NCBI GenBank assembly: GCA_020638835.1
Contig: JACKHV010000003.1
Span: forward strand, 496,001-560,000
DNA length: 64,000 nucleotides
DNA from: Planctomycetota bacterium
GTDB taxonomy: Bacteria > Planctomycetota > UBA1135 > GCA-002686595
Direction of reading: 5' to 3'
A program made the position numbers and the translations under genes. Below the pieces are notes generated by a model that saw nothing but the letters and a program-made list of their open reading frames with translations, was not told the origin of the DNA and searched no databases. Shown here one piece after another: positions 51,666-60,897 of this stretch; positions within the stretch are counted from its first letter, which is position 1, and every line of letters begins with the position of its first letter.

Positions 51666-52736
51666 ATGCTCAGAACCCCCCTCATCGCCCTTGCGCTGTC
51701 CTGCTGCGCCTCGAGCGCCCTTGCGCAGAACTTCAACATCGACATCGGCGACCCGCTGCTGCCGGTGCCCGCGAACACCTACGGTGCCGCCGCGGCCCAG
51801 CCCGGCGAGTGGAACGCGATCCTGCCCGGGACGAGTGCGCCGCTGATCGACCTCGGTGGGACGCTGACGGGCGCCAGCCTCAACATGGGGCCGAACAGCT
51901 TCGACTTCTCGTTCAACAACACCGGGACGTCGGGTGACGACGAAGCGCTGCTCGACGACGCCGCGGACGTCTACCCGGACGACACCTACACGATCACCGG
52001 CCTCGCCGACGGCAACTACGAGATCTTCACGTACGCCTGGGCGCCGGACTCGGACATCGACCACGTCGACATCGAAGTCGTCGGATCGCTCGACCCGATC
52101 CAGAACGTCGGCGGGACCTGGACCGGCGCGCACGTGCAAGGCGTGACCTACGCGCGGCACCGCGTCTCCGTCGTCGGCGGCTCCGCCGTCACGATCAACA
52201 TCATCGAGTTCAACCTCGAGTACATGACGGTCAACGGCATTCAGATCGTGAAGACCGAGGTCGGCACCGCCTTCTGCTTCGGCGACGGAACCGCCGACGC
52301 GGGTTCCGGCCCGATCGCGTGTCCGTGCTTGAACGAGTCGACGGTCGGTGCCGGTGAAGGCTGCAAGAACTCGCTGGGCTTCGGCGCGAAGCTGCGCGGA
52401 CTGGGCTCGTCGAGCTTCGCGACGGATGACCTCACCTTCGAGATCTCGCAGGCCATCCCGAACCAACCGAGCCTGCTCGTGCAGGGATCGTCGGAGATCG
52501 CGACGCCCTTCAAGGACGGCGTGTTCTGCGCCGGAAACCCGACGGAACGCGTCGAAGTCGTGATCCTCGACGCCAACGGCGCCGGATCGACCTCGAGCTC
52601 GATCGTGACGAACGGCAACATCCCCGGGCCCGGCGTGACGCGCTACTACCAGGCGTGGTACCGCAACCCCGGTGGCGTGAGCCCGTGCGGCAACGGCTCG
52701 AACTTCACGAACGGAGTGATCGTCGTCTTCGACTGA
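51666..52736 (+). CDS. Secreted protein with shared Cys-rich C-terminal domain, copy B
   Basis: The 356-residue product has a signal peptide (MLRTPLIALALSCCASSALA). Residues 22-196 match copy A closely (NFNIDIGDPLLPVPANTYGA, DDEALLDDAADVYPDDTYTI, YEIFTYAWAPDSDID). The C-terminal domain (200-356) has AFCFGDGTADAGSGPIACPC, GAGEGCKNSLGFGA, DLTFEISQAIPNQPSLLVQG, FKDGVFCAGNPTERVEVVI, TRYYQAWYRNPGGVSPCGNG. It is nearly the same as in the protein encoded at 57143-58309. A terminator follows. The role is unknown. Confidence 0.7.
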   Translation: MLRTPLIALALSCCASSALAQNFNIDIGDPLLPVPANTYGAAAAQPGEWNAILPGTSAPLIDLGGTLTGASLNMGPNSFDFSFNNTGTSGDDEALLDDAADVYPDDTYTITGLADGNYEIFTYAWAPDSDIDHVDIEVVGSLDPIQNVGGTWTGAHVQGVTYARHRVSVVGGSAVTINIIEFNLEYMTVNGIQIVKTEVGTAFCFGDGTADAGSGPIACPCLNESTVGAGEGCKNSLGFGAKLRGLGSSSFATDDLTFEISQAIPNQPSLLVQGSSEIATPFKDGVFCAGNPTERVEVVILDANGAGSTSSSIVTNGNIPGPGVTRYYQAWYRNPGGVSPCGNGSNFTNGVIVVFD

Positions 52737-52756
52737 TCCGATCCGTCAGGAGTACC

Positions 52757-52792
52757 GAGCGGCCCGGTTCCTCGCGAGGAGCCGGGCCGCTC
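52757..52792. terminator. Palindromic bidirectional terminator
   Basis: An 18-bp stem with one G/T pair, folding with a tight loop at CGCG, spans 52757-52792 between the convergent copy B and cyaY genes. It is followed on the plus strand by TCTCGTTCC. Confidence 0.65.
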
Positions 52793-52813
52793 TCGTTCCG
52801 GGCTCGTCGTGGA

Positions 52814-53134
52814 TCAGACCCGGACTTCGCGCGCGAGCTTCTTCGAGATGGTCTCGCTGATGCGCGCGAAGAGCTCGCCGCCCTCCTTGTCGTCGCGCCA
52901 GCTCTCGCTGTCCGCGTCCCAGTCGTAGTGCCAGGCGCGAGCTCCCGCCGCGAACCACATCTGGTCGGCCGCCGTCTGGCGGTTCAGCACGAACACCGTG
53001 CCGTCGGCGAAGATCAACTTGACGACGCCGTCGGCGGGCTCGTAGTCGAGCTCGTCGGGGTCGAAGTCCTCGAGGCGATCCTCGACGCGACGCAGGCAGG
53101 CGTCGGCGAGCATCAGGAACTGCTTCTGGTCCAT
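52814..53134 (-). CDS. cyaY: CyaY/frataxin-family iron-binding protein
   Basis: The 106-residue protein matches frataxin along its length: FLMLADACLRRVEDRLEDFD, DGVVKLIFADGTVFVLNRQ, MWFAAGARAWHYDWDADSES and EGGELFARISETISKKL. Acidic residues in the first helix (EDRLEDFDPDELD) would bind iron, as in E. coli CyaY, which modulates iron-sulfur cluster assembly. No isc or suf gene is adjacent. Frataxin is best known from proteobacteria and eukaryotes, so its presence in a planctomycete-like genome is of interest. It lies just downstream of the PLP enzyme gene (8-base gap). Confidence 0.88.
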   Translation of the reverse strand: MDQKQFLMLADACLRRVEDRLEDFDPDELDYEPADGVVKLIFADGTVFVLNRQTAADQMWFAAGARAWHYDWDADSESWRDDKEGGELFARISETISKKLAREVRV

Positions 53135-53141
53135 GGCTGGG

Positions 53142-54413
53142 CTACTTCTTGCGTTTCTTCACCGCGTCGAGCGCGGTACCGAGGTCGCGGATGATGTCGC
53201 GCGGACTCTCAAGTCCGATCGAGAGTCGGATCGACTGACCGCCGGAACCGCCGCCGTACACGGAGTGGGTCATCGAGGCGGGCATCTCGATGAGCGTCTT
53301 CGTGTGGCCGAGGCTGACGGCGAGGGTCAACGAGTAGGCTTCCTGCGCGATGTAGTTCACGAAGGCCTCGGCGGAGACCAGCTTCGGGTCGGGCGTGAAG
53401 TAGATCATGTTGCCCGGAGCGAAGTCGCCGTCGAAGTCACGGTGCTGTCGCTTGGCGAGCTCGTACTGGGGAAAGCTCTCGAGACCCGGCCAGATCGTCT
53501 GCGCGATCTCCTCGCGGGCCTCGAGCCACTTGGCGACCTTCTTGGCCGTGTACTGCTGCCGCTTCAGGCGCAGGGCCAGAGTCGGCAGGCCGTAGACCAT
53601 GATCGCCCAGGCGCTCTTGCTGGAGAGGATGCCGCCGAAGTCCTTCCTGTAGAGCAGGAGCGTCGCGAGCATCCACTCCGGGCAGATCACCGCGCCGCCC
53701 AGCTCCGTCCCGAAGCCGCCGAGGTTCTTCGTCAGGCTGTGCAGCACGACGTCGGCGCCGTGTTCGAGCGGGCGCTGGCCGAAGGGCGTCGCGAAGGTGT
53801 TGTCGATGTAGATGAGCAGCTTGCGATCTTCGCTGCGCTTCGCGTTCACGTCATCGACGAGCTCGCGCAGTGCCGCGATGTCGATCAGCTGGAGCGTCGG
53901 GTTGGTCGGCGACTCGAAGTAGAGGATGCGCGTGCTGTCCGTGATCGCCGCGCGCAGCGCGTCGAGGTCGTTCATGTCGATGCGCTGCACCTTGAAGCCC
54001 CGCTGCGGGTACCAGTTGGTGAACAGCGAGTGCGTGCAGCCGTAGACCATCGGGTGCGCGATGATCTCGTCGCCCGGAACCATCAGGCAGCCGATCGCCG
54101 CGCTGATCGCGGCCATGCCCGAGGCGAAGGTCACGCAGCACTCGCCGCCCTCCACCCCCGCGAGCTCGCCCTCGAGGATCGAACGTGTCGGCTCGTCGAG
54201 GCGGTCGTAGATGTAGACAGGCGTCTCGCCGAGGTCGGAGACGTGTTGCCCGAACTCCATGAAGCCGCGCGAGCCGCGCTTGGCGGAGTCGAGTCGATAA
54301 GTGGTCGACGAGGAGAGCGGTGGCGTGACGTGGTGGGAGAAGTCCCACTTGGCCGAGTGCTCGGGGCCGTGCACGAGGCGGGTCGTCGGGCGGTACTGCT
54401 TGCGTTTGGACAT
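53142..54413 (-). CDS. PLP-dependent Cys/Met-metabolism enzyme (cystathionine gamma-synthase/methionine gamma-lyase family)
   Basis: The 423-residue enzyme has the fold-type I features of the family: FASGMAAISAA (97-107), PMVYGCTHSLF, YIDNTFATPFGQRPLEHGAD (202-221) and the PLP lysine Lys229 in HSLTKNLGG. The Arg in SIRLSIGLE near the C-terminus binds the substrate carboxylate. Members make cystathionine or homocysteine, or break down methionine. The sequence does not decide among them; loss of the usual YSRxxNP block, seen here as YIYDRLDEPTR, sets it apart. An ATG four codons upstream (54425) is also possible. Confidence 0.85.
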   Translation of the reverse strand: MSKRKQYRPTTRLVHGPEHSAKWDFSHHVTPPLSSSTTYRLDSAKRGSRGFMEFGQHVSDLGETPVYIYDRLDEPTRSILEGELAGVEGGECCVTFASGMAAISAAIGCLMVPGDEIIAHPMVYGCTHSLFTNWYPQRGFKVQRIDMNDLDALRAAITDSTRILYFESPTNPTLQLIDIAALRELVDDVNAKRSEDRKLLIYIDNTFATPFGQRPLEHGADVVLHSLTKNLGGFGTELGGAVICPEWMLATLLLYRKDFGGILSSKSAWAIMVYGLPTLALRLKRQQYTAKKVAKWLEAREEIAQTIWPGLESFPQYELAKRQHRDFDGDFAPGNMIYFTPDPKLVSAEAFVNYIAQEAYSLTLAVSLGHTKTLIEMPASMTHSVYGGGSGGQSIRLSIGLESPRDIIRDLGTALDAVKKRKK

Positions 54414-54543
54414 GGCTGTGGGCATCCGGGGTGCCGAGAGGACGAGCGCTAGAGGTTAGTCCGAAGCGGCGCCCGTCGGCCTGGGCCGATCTGCGCATTC
54501 GACCGCGGAGTGCGGCGGAATCCGCGCGATCCCGCCGCTCCGC

Positions 54544-55233
54544 TCAGCGTCGAGCGGCCGTGTTCTTCGTCTTGCGCGGGGCGGATCGCGTGCGTTCCGC
54601 CTGCTTGCGGGCCTTCGACGCCGCCCAGGAGCAGATGGGACACGCATCGAGGTCGTGGCGCTGGGCCGGGCAGTAGGCGCGGCCGAAGTAGATGATCTGC
54701 AGGTGCAGGCGGATCCAGCAGTCCTCGGGGAACAGCGCCTTCAGGTCGCGCTCGGTGCGCTCGACCGTCGTGCCGTTCGAGAGCCCCCAACGCGCTGCCA
54801 GGCGGTGGATGTGCGTGTCGACGGGGAAGGCGGGGACGCCGAAGGCTTGCGCCATCACGACGCTGGCCGTCTTGTGGCCCACGCCCGGCAATGCCTCGAG
54901 CTCGGCGAAGTTCCGCGGCACCTCGCCGCCGTGGCGCTCGACGAGCTGCATCGCCAGCTTCGAGAGGTTCTTCGCCTTCGTCGGCGCGAGGCCGCAGGTG
55001 CGGATGTGTTCGAGGACGCGCTCGACCGGAAGGAGCGCGAGCGACGCGGCGTCGGGAGCTTCGTCGAAGAGCGCAGGCGTGACCAGGTTGACGCGGTCGT
55101 CCGTCGTCTGCGCGGAGAGCAGCACCGCAACGAGCAGCTGGAAGGGGCTCGCGTGGTGCAGCGGGATCGGCGGATCCGGGAAGAGGCGATCCAGGATCGC
55201 GCGGATCTTCTCCGCCTTCTCTGAGCGCTTCAT
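54544..55233 (-). CDS. nth: Endonuclease III (DNA glycosylase/AP lyase)
   Basis: The 229-residue enzyme removes oxidised pyrimidines. It has the helix-hairpin-helix LPGVGHKTASVV with catalytic Lys121 and PVDTHIHRLAARWG with Asp139. The iron-sulfur region reads YCPAQRHDLDACPICSW (Cys188, 198, 201), so only three Cys are visible and their spacing differs from the C-x6-C-x2-C-x5-C of E. coli Nth. A fourth ligand, if any, must be elsewhere (Cys172 is a candidate). The basic tail is unusual but short. It is divergent from the CoA-binding protein gene. Confidence 0.92.
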   Translation of the reverse strand: MKRSEKAEKIRAILDRLFPDPPIPLHHASPFQLLVAVLLSAQTTDDRVNLVTPALFDEAPDAASLALLPVERVLEHIRTCGLAPTKAKNLSKLAMQLVERHGGEVPRNFAELEALPGVGHKTASVVMAQAFGVPAFPVDTHIHRLAARWGLSNGTTVERTERDLKALFPEDCWIRLHLQIIYFGRAYCPAQRHDLDACPICSWAASKARKQAERTRSAPRKTKNTAARR

Positions 55234-55287
55234 CGCGGCAGTCTAGCACTGGCGACGCTCGGGGGGCGGCTCGGTTAGACTACGGGG

Positions 55288-55689
55288 ATGGAGACCCAAG
55301 AGCTGATCAAGGCCTTCCTCGCGGGCGAGGTCTTCGCGGTGGCAGGCGCCTCGCGCGATCGGGAGAAGTACGGCAACAAGGTGCTGCGTGCCTACCTGCA
55401 GGCGGGCAAGCGCGCGTGGCCGGTGCACCCGAAGGAGGAGGCGATCGAAGGCGTGACGTGCGCGAAGAACCTGCACGAGCTCAGCGAGCCCGTCCACGGC
55501 CTCTCGATCGTGACGCCGCCGCCGATCACCGAGGCACTCGTCGAGGAGGCCGCCGAACTCGGAATCCGGCGCATCTGGATGCAGCCCGGCGCCGAGAGCG
55601 AGGCCGCGATCGCGCGGGCCGCCGAGCTCTCGATCGACTGCATCCACAGCGGACCTTGCGTGCTGGTCGCGTTGCACTTCCGCGAGTGA
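55288..55689 (+). CDS. CoA-binding domain protein (YccU-like)
   Basis: The 133-residue protein is a single Rossmann-type CoA-binding domain: VFAVAGASRDREKYGNKVLR (15-34), RAWPVHPKEEAIEGV, GLSIVTPPPITEALVEEAAE and RRIWMQPGAESEAAI. It matches the CoA_binding_2 family in length. Its physiological role is not known; the domain binds CoA or a nucleotide. A start ATG is well placed and the gene stands alone, convergent with acpS. Confidence 0.85.
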   Translation: METQELIKAFLAGEVFAVAGASRDREKYGNKVLRAYLQAGKRAWPVHPKEEAIEGVTCAKNLHELSEPVHGLSIVTPPPITEALVEEAAELGIRRIWMQPGAESEAAIARAAELSIDCIHSGPCVLVALHFRE

Positions 55690-55704
55690 TCGCGGAGCTC
55701 CGGC

Positions 55705-56088
55705 TCAGTCCGACTCGCCGACCGCGAACGCCATCGCGAGCCCGGCGTCGTGCGTGATCGTGATGTGGATCCGCTCGATCCCGCGCGCCCGCGCGATCTC
55801 CGCCGACTTGCCGTGCAGCACGAGGCGCGGCGCCTGGCCGCGCTCGCGGAGCGTCTCGATGTCGACCCAGCGCACGCCCTGCGCCCAGCCGGTCCCGAGC
55901 ACCTTCATCACGGCTTCCTTGACCGCGAAGCGACCGGCGTAGTTCGTGACGCGCGTCTTGCGCGCTTCGCAGTAGGCCTGCTCGCGCTCGGTGAAGAGTC
56001 GTTCCTTCAGCGCCTCCCCGCGCCGCTCGAGCAGCTCGCCCATGCGATCGATGCGCGTGATGTCGCTGCCGATGGAGACGATGGCCAT
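55705..56088 (-). CDS. acpS: Holo-[acyl-carrier-protein] synthase
   Basis: The 127-residue enzyme transfers phosphopantetheine from CoA to acyl carrier protein. The motifs VSIGSDITRIDRM (catalytic Asp8) and YAGRFAVKEAVMKVLGTG (Glu and Lys of WxxKEA) are intact, and ITITHD matches the third motif. The size is normal. It lies 6 bases after the epimerase gene in the same direction, so the two are probably cotranscribed. No other fatty-acid synthesis gene is nearby. Confidence 0.92.
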   Translation of the reverse strand: MAIVSIGSDITRIDRMGELLERRGEALKERLFTEREQAYCEARKTRVTNYAGRFAVKEAVMKVLGTGWAQGVRWVDIETLRERGQAPRLVLHGKSAEIARARGIERIHITITHDAGLAMAFAVGESD

Positions 56089-56094
56089 GCCGGG

Positions 56095-56988
56095 CTAGTG
56101 CGCGTGGTGCAGGACGTCCGCCAGCGTGCGCTCGAGCGTCGGGTGCTTGAACTCGAAGCCGTTCGCCAGGGCACGCTCCGCACTGCAGCGCAGGCTGCCG
56201 GTCAGCACGTCCGCGACCTCGCCGAAGCGCAGCTTCAAGCCGAAGGGCGGGATGGGGAAGAGCGTCGGGCGGTGGATGACCTTGCCCAGCGCCTTGGTGA
56301 AGTCCTTGTTGCGCGCGGGTTCGGGCGCGACCCCGTTGAGCGGACCGTCGTGTTCCTTCTCCAGCGCGAAGACGATCATGCGCGCGAGGTCCTGGATGTG
56401 CACCCAGCTCATCCACTGGCGTCCGGAACCGATCGGGCCTCCGAGACCGAGCTTGAAGGGCGGGAGCATCTGCGCGAGCGCGCCGCCGCCCTTGCCGAGC
56501 ACGATGCCCGTGCGCAGGCAGGTCGTCGCGACGCCGTGCTCGCGCGCCTGCGCCGCGGTGGCTTCCCACTCGCGGCAGACCCCCGCGAGGAAGTCGTCGC
56601 CGGGCGCGGCCGTCTCGTCGAGCAGCTCTTCGCCGCGGTCGCTGCCGTAGTAGCCGATCGCGGAAGCCTGCACCAAGGCGCGCGGCTTCTTGTCGGCCTT
56701 CGCGATCGCGTCGACGATCGCTTGCGCCGAGTCGACGCGACTCTTCCGGATCACTTCCTTCTGCGCGGCGTTCCAGCGCTTCGCGAAGAGGTTCTCGCCC
56801 GACAGCTGCACGACGGCGTCGAAGCCGGAGAGGTCGGGGTAGTTCGCGGCGACCTTCAGCTGCGCGAAGGCCATGTGCACGTCGGCGGGGCGCCGCGACG
56901 CGACCGTGACGCTGTGGCCGGAGGCGAAGGCCTGGCCGACGAGCGCGCGACCGACGAAGCCGGTGCCTCCGGAGATCAGGATTTTCAT
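56095..56988 (-). CDS. TIGR01777-family NAD(P)-dependent epimerase (YfcH-like)
   Basis: The 297-residue SDR protein begins with a Rossmann motif MKILISGGTGFVGRALVGQ and shows the signature blocks VVQLSGENLFAKRWN, ASAIGYYGSDRGEELLDE, CLRTGIVLGKGGGAL and DLARMIVFALEKEHDGPLNG. The C-terminal DUF1731-like end (RCSAERALANGFEFKHPTLE) is present. The substrate of this family is not established. The ATG was placed at the Rossmann motif, which gives the family's standard length; a 76-residue longer frame upstream is not plausible. Confidence 0.9.
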   Translation of the reverse strand: MKILISGGTGFVGRALVGQAFASGHSVTVASRRPADVHMAFAQLKVAANYPDLSGFDAVVQLSGENLFAKRWNAAQKEVIRKSRVDSAQAIVDAIAKADKKPRALVQASAIGYYGSDRGEELLDETAAPGDDFLAGVCREWEATAAQAREHGVATTCLRTGIVLGKGGGALAQMLPPFKLGLGGPIGSGRQWMSWVHIQDLARMIVFALEKEHDGPLNGVAPEPARNKDFTKALGKVIHRPTLFPIPPFGLKLRFGEVADVLTGSLRCSAERALANGFEFKHPTLERTLADVLHHAH

Positions 56989-57075
56989 GCTGGCTCTTCT
57001 GAACGGGCCGGCTCGAGGACTGGGAGGCGCACAGCGTACGCATCTCGCCGCCGCGGGGAAGGGCGGACACGAAGA

Positions 57076-57105
57076 GAGGCGGCCCCGCCGTAGCGGAGCC
57101 GCCTC
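57076..57105 (-). terminator. Terminator after the lamin-tail protein gene
   Basis: A 13-bp stem with one mismatch (57076-57088 with 57093-57105) and loop CGTA lies about 38 bases downstream of the stop on the minus strand. Confidence 0.65.
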
Positions 57106-57142
57106 GTTCGTGGTCGTCCGGGCGAGGCCCGGCCTGTGGGCA

Positions 57143-58309
57143 CTAGATCCAGTTGATCTCGATGCCTTGGGTGAAGTTGGAGCCGGTGCCGCAGGGGCTG
57201 ACGCCGCCGGGGTCACGGAACCACTGCTGGTAGTAGCGGGTCACGCCGGGCGTGATGTTGCCCTCGGTGACGATCGAGGCCGTCGTCGAACCTTCGCCGT
57301 TGGCGTCGGTGAAGACGACTTCGATGCGCTCGGTCGGGTTGCCCATGCAGAAGACGCCGTCCTTGAAGGGGACGCCGACGAGCGTGGCGCCCTGGACGAG
57401 CAGGCTGGGCTGGCTCGCGCGGGCTTGGCTGATCGAGAAGACGAGGTCGTCGTTCGCGACCGTGGCACTGCCGGTGGCCGTCAGGATCGCGCCGAAGCCG
57501 AGCGAGCTCTTGCAGCCCTCACCGGCGCCGAGCGTCGACTCGTTGGCGCAGGGGCAAGCGATCGGACCACTGCCGATGTCGGCCGTGCCGTCACCGAAGC
57601 AGAAGGAAGTGCCGACGGTGGCGGGGCCGCAGCCCGTGTGCACGCCGGGGGTGGTCAGCGCGAGCATCAGCGCTTCTTCGATCACGTCGTCGCCGCCGGG
57701 ATCCTCGAGCGAGTTCACGCCGCCGACGGTCCAGTCCGCTTCGATCCAGACGGTCGAGGCCGTGGTGCTGCAGCGGTACGAGTAGCCGTCGGTGTATTCC
57801 CAGGCCGTGCCCGTTCCGTCGACACCGATGGCGCCGTAGACGTCGACGAGCGGAGTCGGGTTGCCGAGCGCGTCCATCGTGCCGTCGCCGACCGCGGCGC
57901 CGAGGAACAGCGCGTAGGTGTCGTCGCCGTTCGTGTACGCGCCGCCCATCCAGAAGTCGGCGTCGAAGCCGTAGACGTCGAAGAAGGCAACGTTCGGGGG
58001 AACGACGCCGCCGCCGCCCTGCGAGACCGGCACTTCCTCGTACGCGATCACGTACGAGTCGCCGGGAGCGAGCATGCCGGTCAGCACGGAAGCGGCACCG
58101 CCGCCGAGCGTCGTGCCGCCGTTGGAGAAGTTGCCGAAGCTGTAGAGCGTCATGTCGACGGCGGCGCCGCCGGTGTTCGTCAGCTCGACGAACTTCGGGC
58201 GTCCGCCGAAGAGGGTGCCGTCGACGACTTCCGAGATGACCAAGTCCGCCTGCGCCGTGCCGGCCATGGCAAGGAGCGCGAAGCTGCTGAGCGCGTATGT
58301 GAGTTTCAT
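57143..58309 (-). CDS. Secreted lamin-tail-domain protein with shared Cys-rich C-terminal domain, copy C
   Basis: The 388-residue product has a signal peptide (MKLTYALSSFALLAMAGTAQA) and then a lamin-tail (LTD) domain (DLVISEVVDG, KFVELTNTGGAAVDMTLYSF, about 22-95 and beyond). The C-terminal domain (231-388) matches copy B: SFCFGDGTADIGSGPIACPC, GAGEGCKSSLGFGA, FKDGVFCMGNPTERIEVVF, TRYYQQWFRDPGGVSPCGTG. Unrelated N-terminal domains joined to one C-terminal domain suggest the latter has a general role such as export or surface anchoring. AGGAA precedes the ATG. Confidence 0.75.
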   Translation of the reverse strand: MKLTYALSSFALLAMAGTAQADLVISEVVDGTLFGGRPKFVELTNTGGAAVDMTLYSFGNFSNGGTTLGGGAASVLTGMLAPGDSYVIAYEEVPVSQGGGGVVPPNVAFFDVYGFDADFWMGGAYTNGDDTYALFLGAAVGDGTMDALGNPTPLVDVYGAIGVDGTGTAWEYTDGYSYRCSTTASTVWIEADWTVGGVNSLEDPGGDDVIEEALMLALTTPGVHTGCGPATVGTSFCFGDGTADIGSGPIACPCANESTLGAGEGCKSSLGFGAILTATGSATVANDDLVFSISQARASQPSLLVQGATLVGVPFKDGVFCMGNPTERIEVVFTDANGEGSTTASIVTEGNITPGVTRYYQQWFRDPGGVSPCGTGSNFTQGIEINWI

Positions 58310-58589
58310 CGCTGTTTCCTGATGTAGTGTGGGAGTCCGACCGCTGTCTGAGCGGGCCGAGCGAGAGTCCGTGCCGATCAAGCGTCGCCGCGCGGGCGTA
58401 CGCCGGTCGCGCCGGCGATCGCCCTAGGTGGGGGGCGATCCGCTTGGTGAGCGAGAGCCTAGGCTAACTCGGGGAAGCCATTGTGAAGAGGGCCGAAAGG
58501 CGCTCTCTCCCAGTTTCTCTCGCTGGGACGTGCTCGTGGGGTAAGAAATTGCAATATTGCGACTTCCCGACCTGCGACTCACGGCGGGC
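58310..58589. other. Intergenic region between the carboxylase operon and the lamin-tail gene
   Basis: These 280 bases include an 8-bp hairpin at 58417-58440 and an AT-rich palindrome GCAATATTGC at 58551-58560 close to the end of the carrier gene. The lamin-tail gene's promoter must lie here, but no box pair is clear. No ORF or RNA gene is seen. Confidence 0.35.
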
Positions 58590-59167
58590 TCAGGCGGGCT
58601 CGACTTCGAGCAGCACGTCCCCGCGGCGCACCTCGGCGCCGTCGCCGGCCAAGAGGCGCACGACCCTAGCCCGTTGCGGGAGGCCGTCTTGTGCGCGGTA
58701 GGGCACGTGGGAGAAGGTCTTCATGACCTCCAGCAGCCCGACCGGGTCGCCCACGGAGAGCTCGGTCCCGGCCTCCGCGAAGGCCGGATCCCCGGGGGCC
58801 GGCCGATGGTAGAAACGCCCACTCTGGGGCGAGCGCAGCACCAGCCCCGAGGTGCCCTCGGCCGCCGCCGCTCCGCCCACGGGCGCCGAGGTGAGCCCCG
58901 CGGCGTCGAGGGGGGCGAGCCGGTAGAGCAGCGCACCGTGCCCGACGGGTTCGTGCACGCGTTCCGGCCGCGCGTTCGTCACGCGGCCGTGGACGCCCGC
59001 CGGGACGCGCAGGACGTGGTCGCGCTCGAGCACGCGCAACACTCCTGCCGTCGCGCCGGCGAAAAGCAGCGCGCCTTCTTCCAGCGCCAGCGTGAAGGCG
59101 CCCGGCGCCGGCGCGAGCAGTTCCAGCTCGTCGCCGTCGCGGCGCACGGAGAGTTCCAGTTCGTCGT

Positions 59168-59171
<4 letters not shown>
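58590..59171 (-). CDS. Biotin carboxyl-carrier subunit of an acyl-CoA carboxylase
   Basis: The 193-residue protein ends with a biotinyl domain in which GDPVGLLEVMKTFSHV carries the biotin-accepting Lys151 (EVMKTF in place of the common EAMKM). The flanks GFxx-like SPQSGRFYHRPAPGDPAF and the final VRRGDVLLEVEP fit BCCP. The N-terminal 100 residues are a separate beta-rich domain. The ATG overlaps the stop of the carboxyltransferase gene (ATGA), so it is the last gene of the operon. The short length indicates a free-standing carrier and not a fused alpha subunit. Confidence 0.85.
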
Positions 59172-60895
<1,724 letters not shown>

Positions 60896-60897
60896 CG

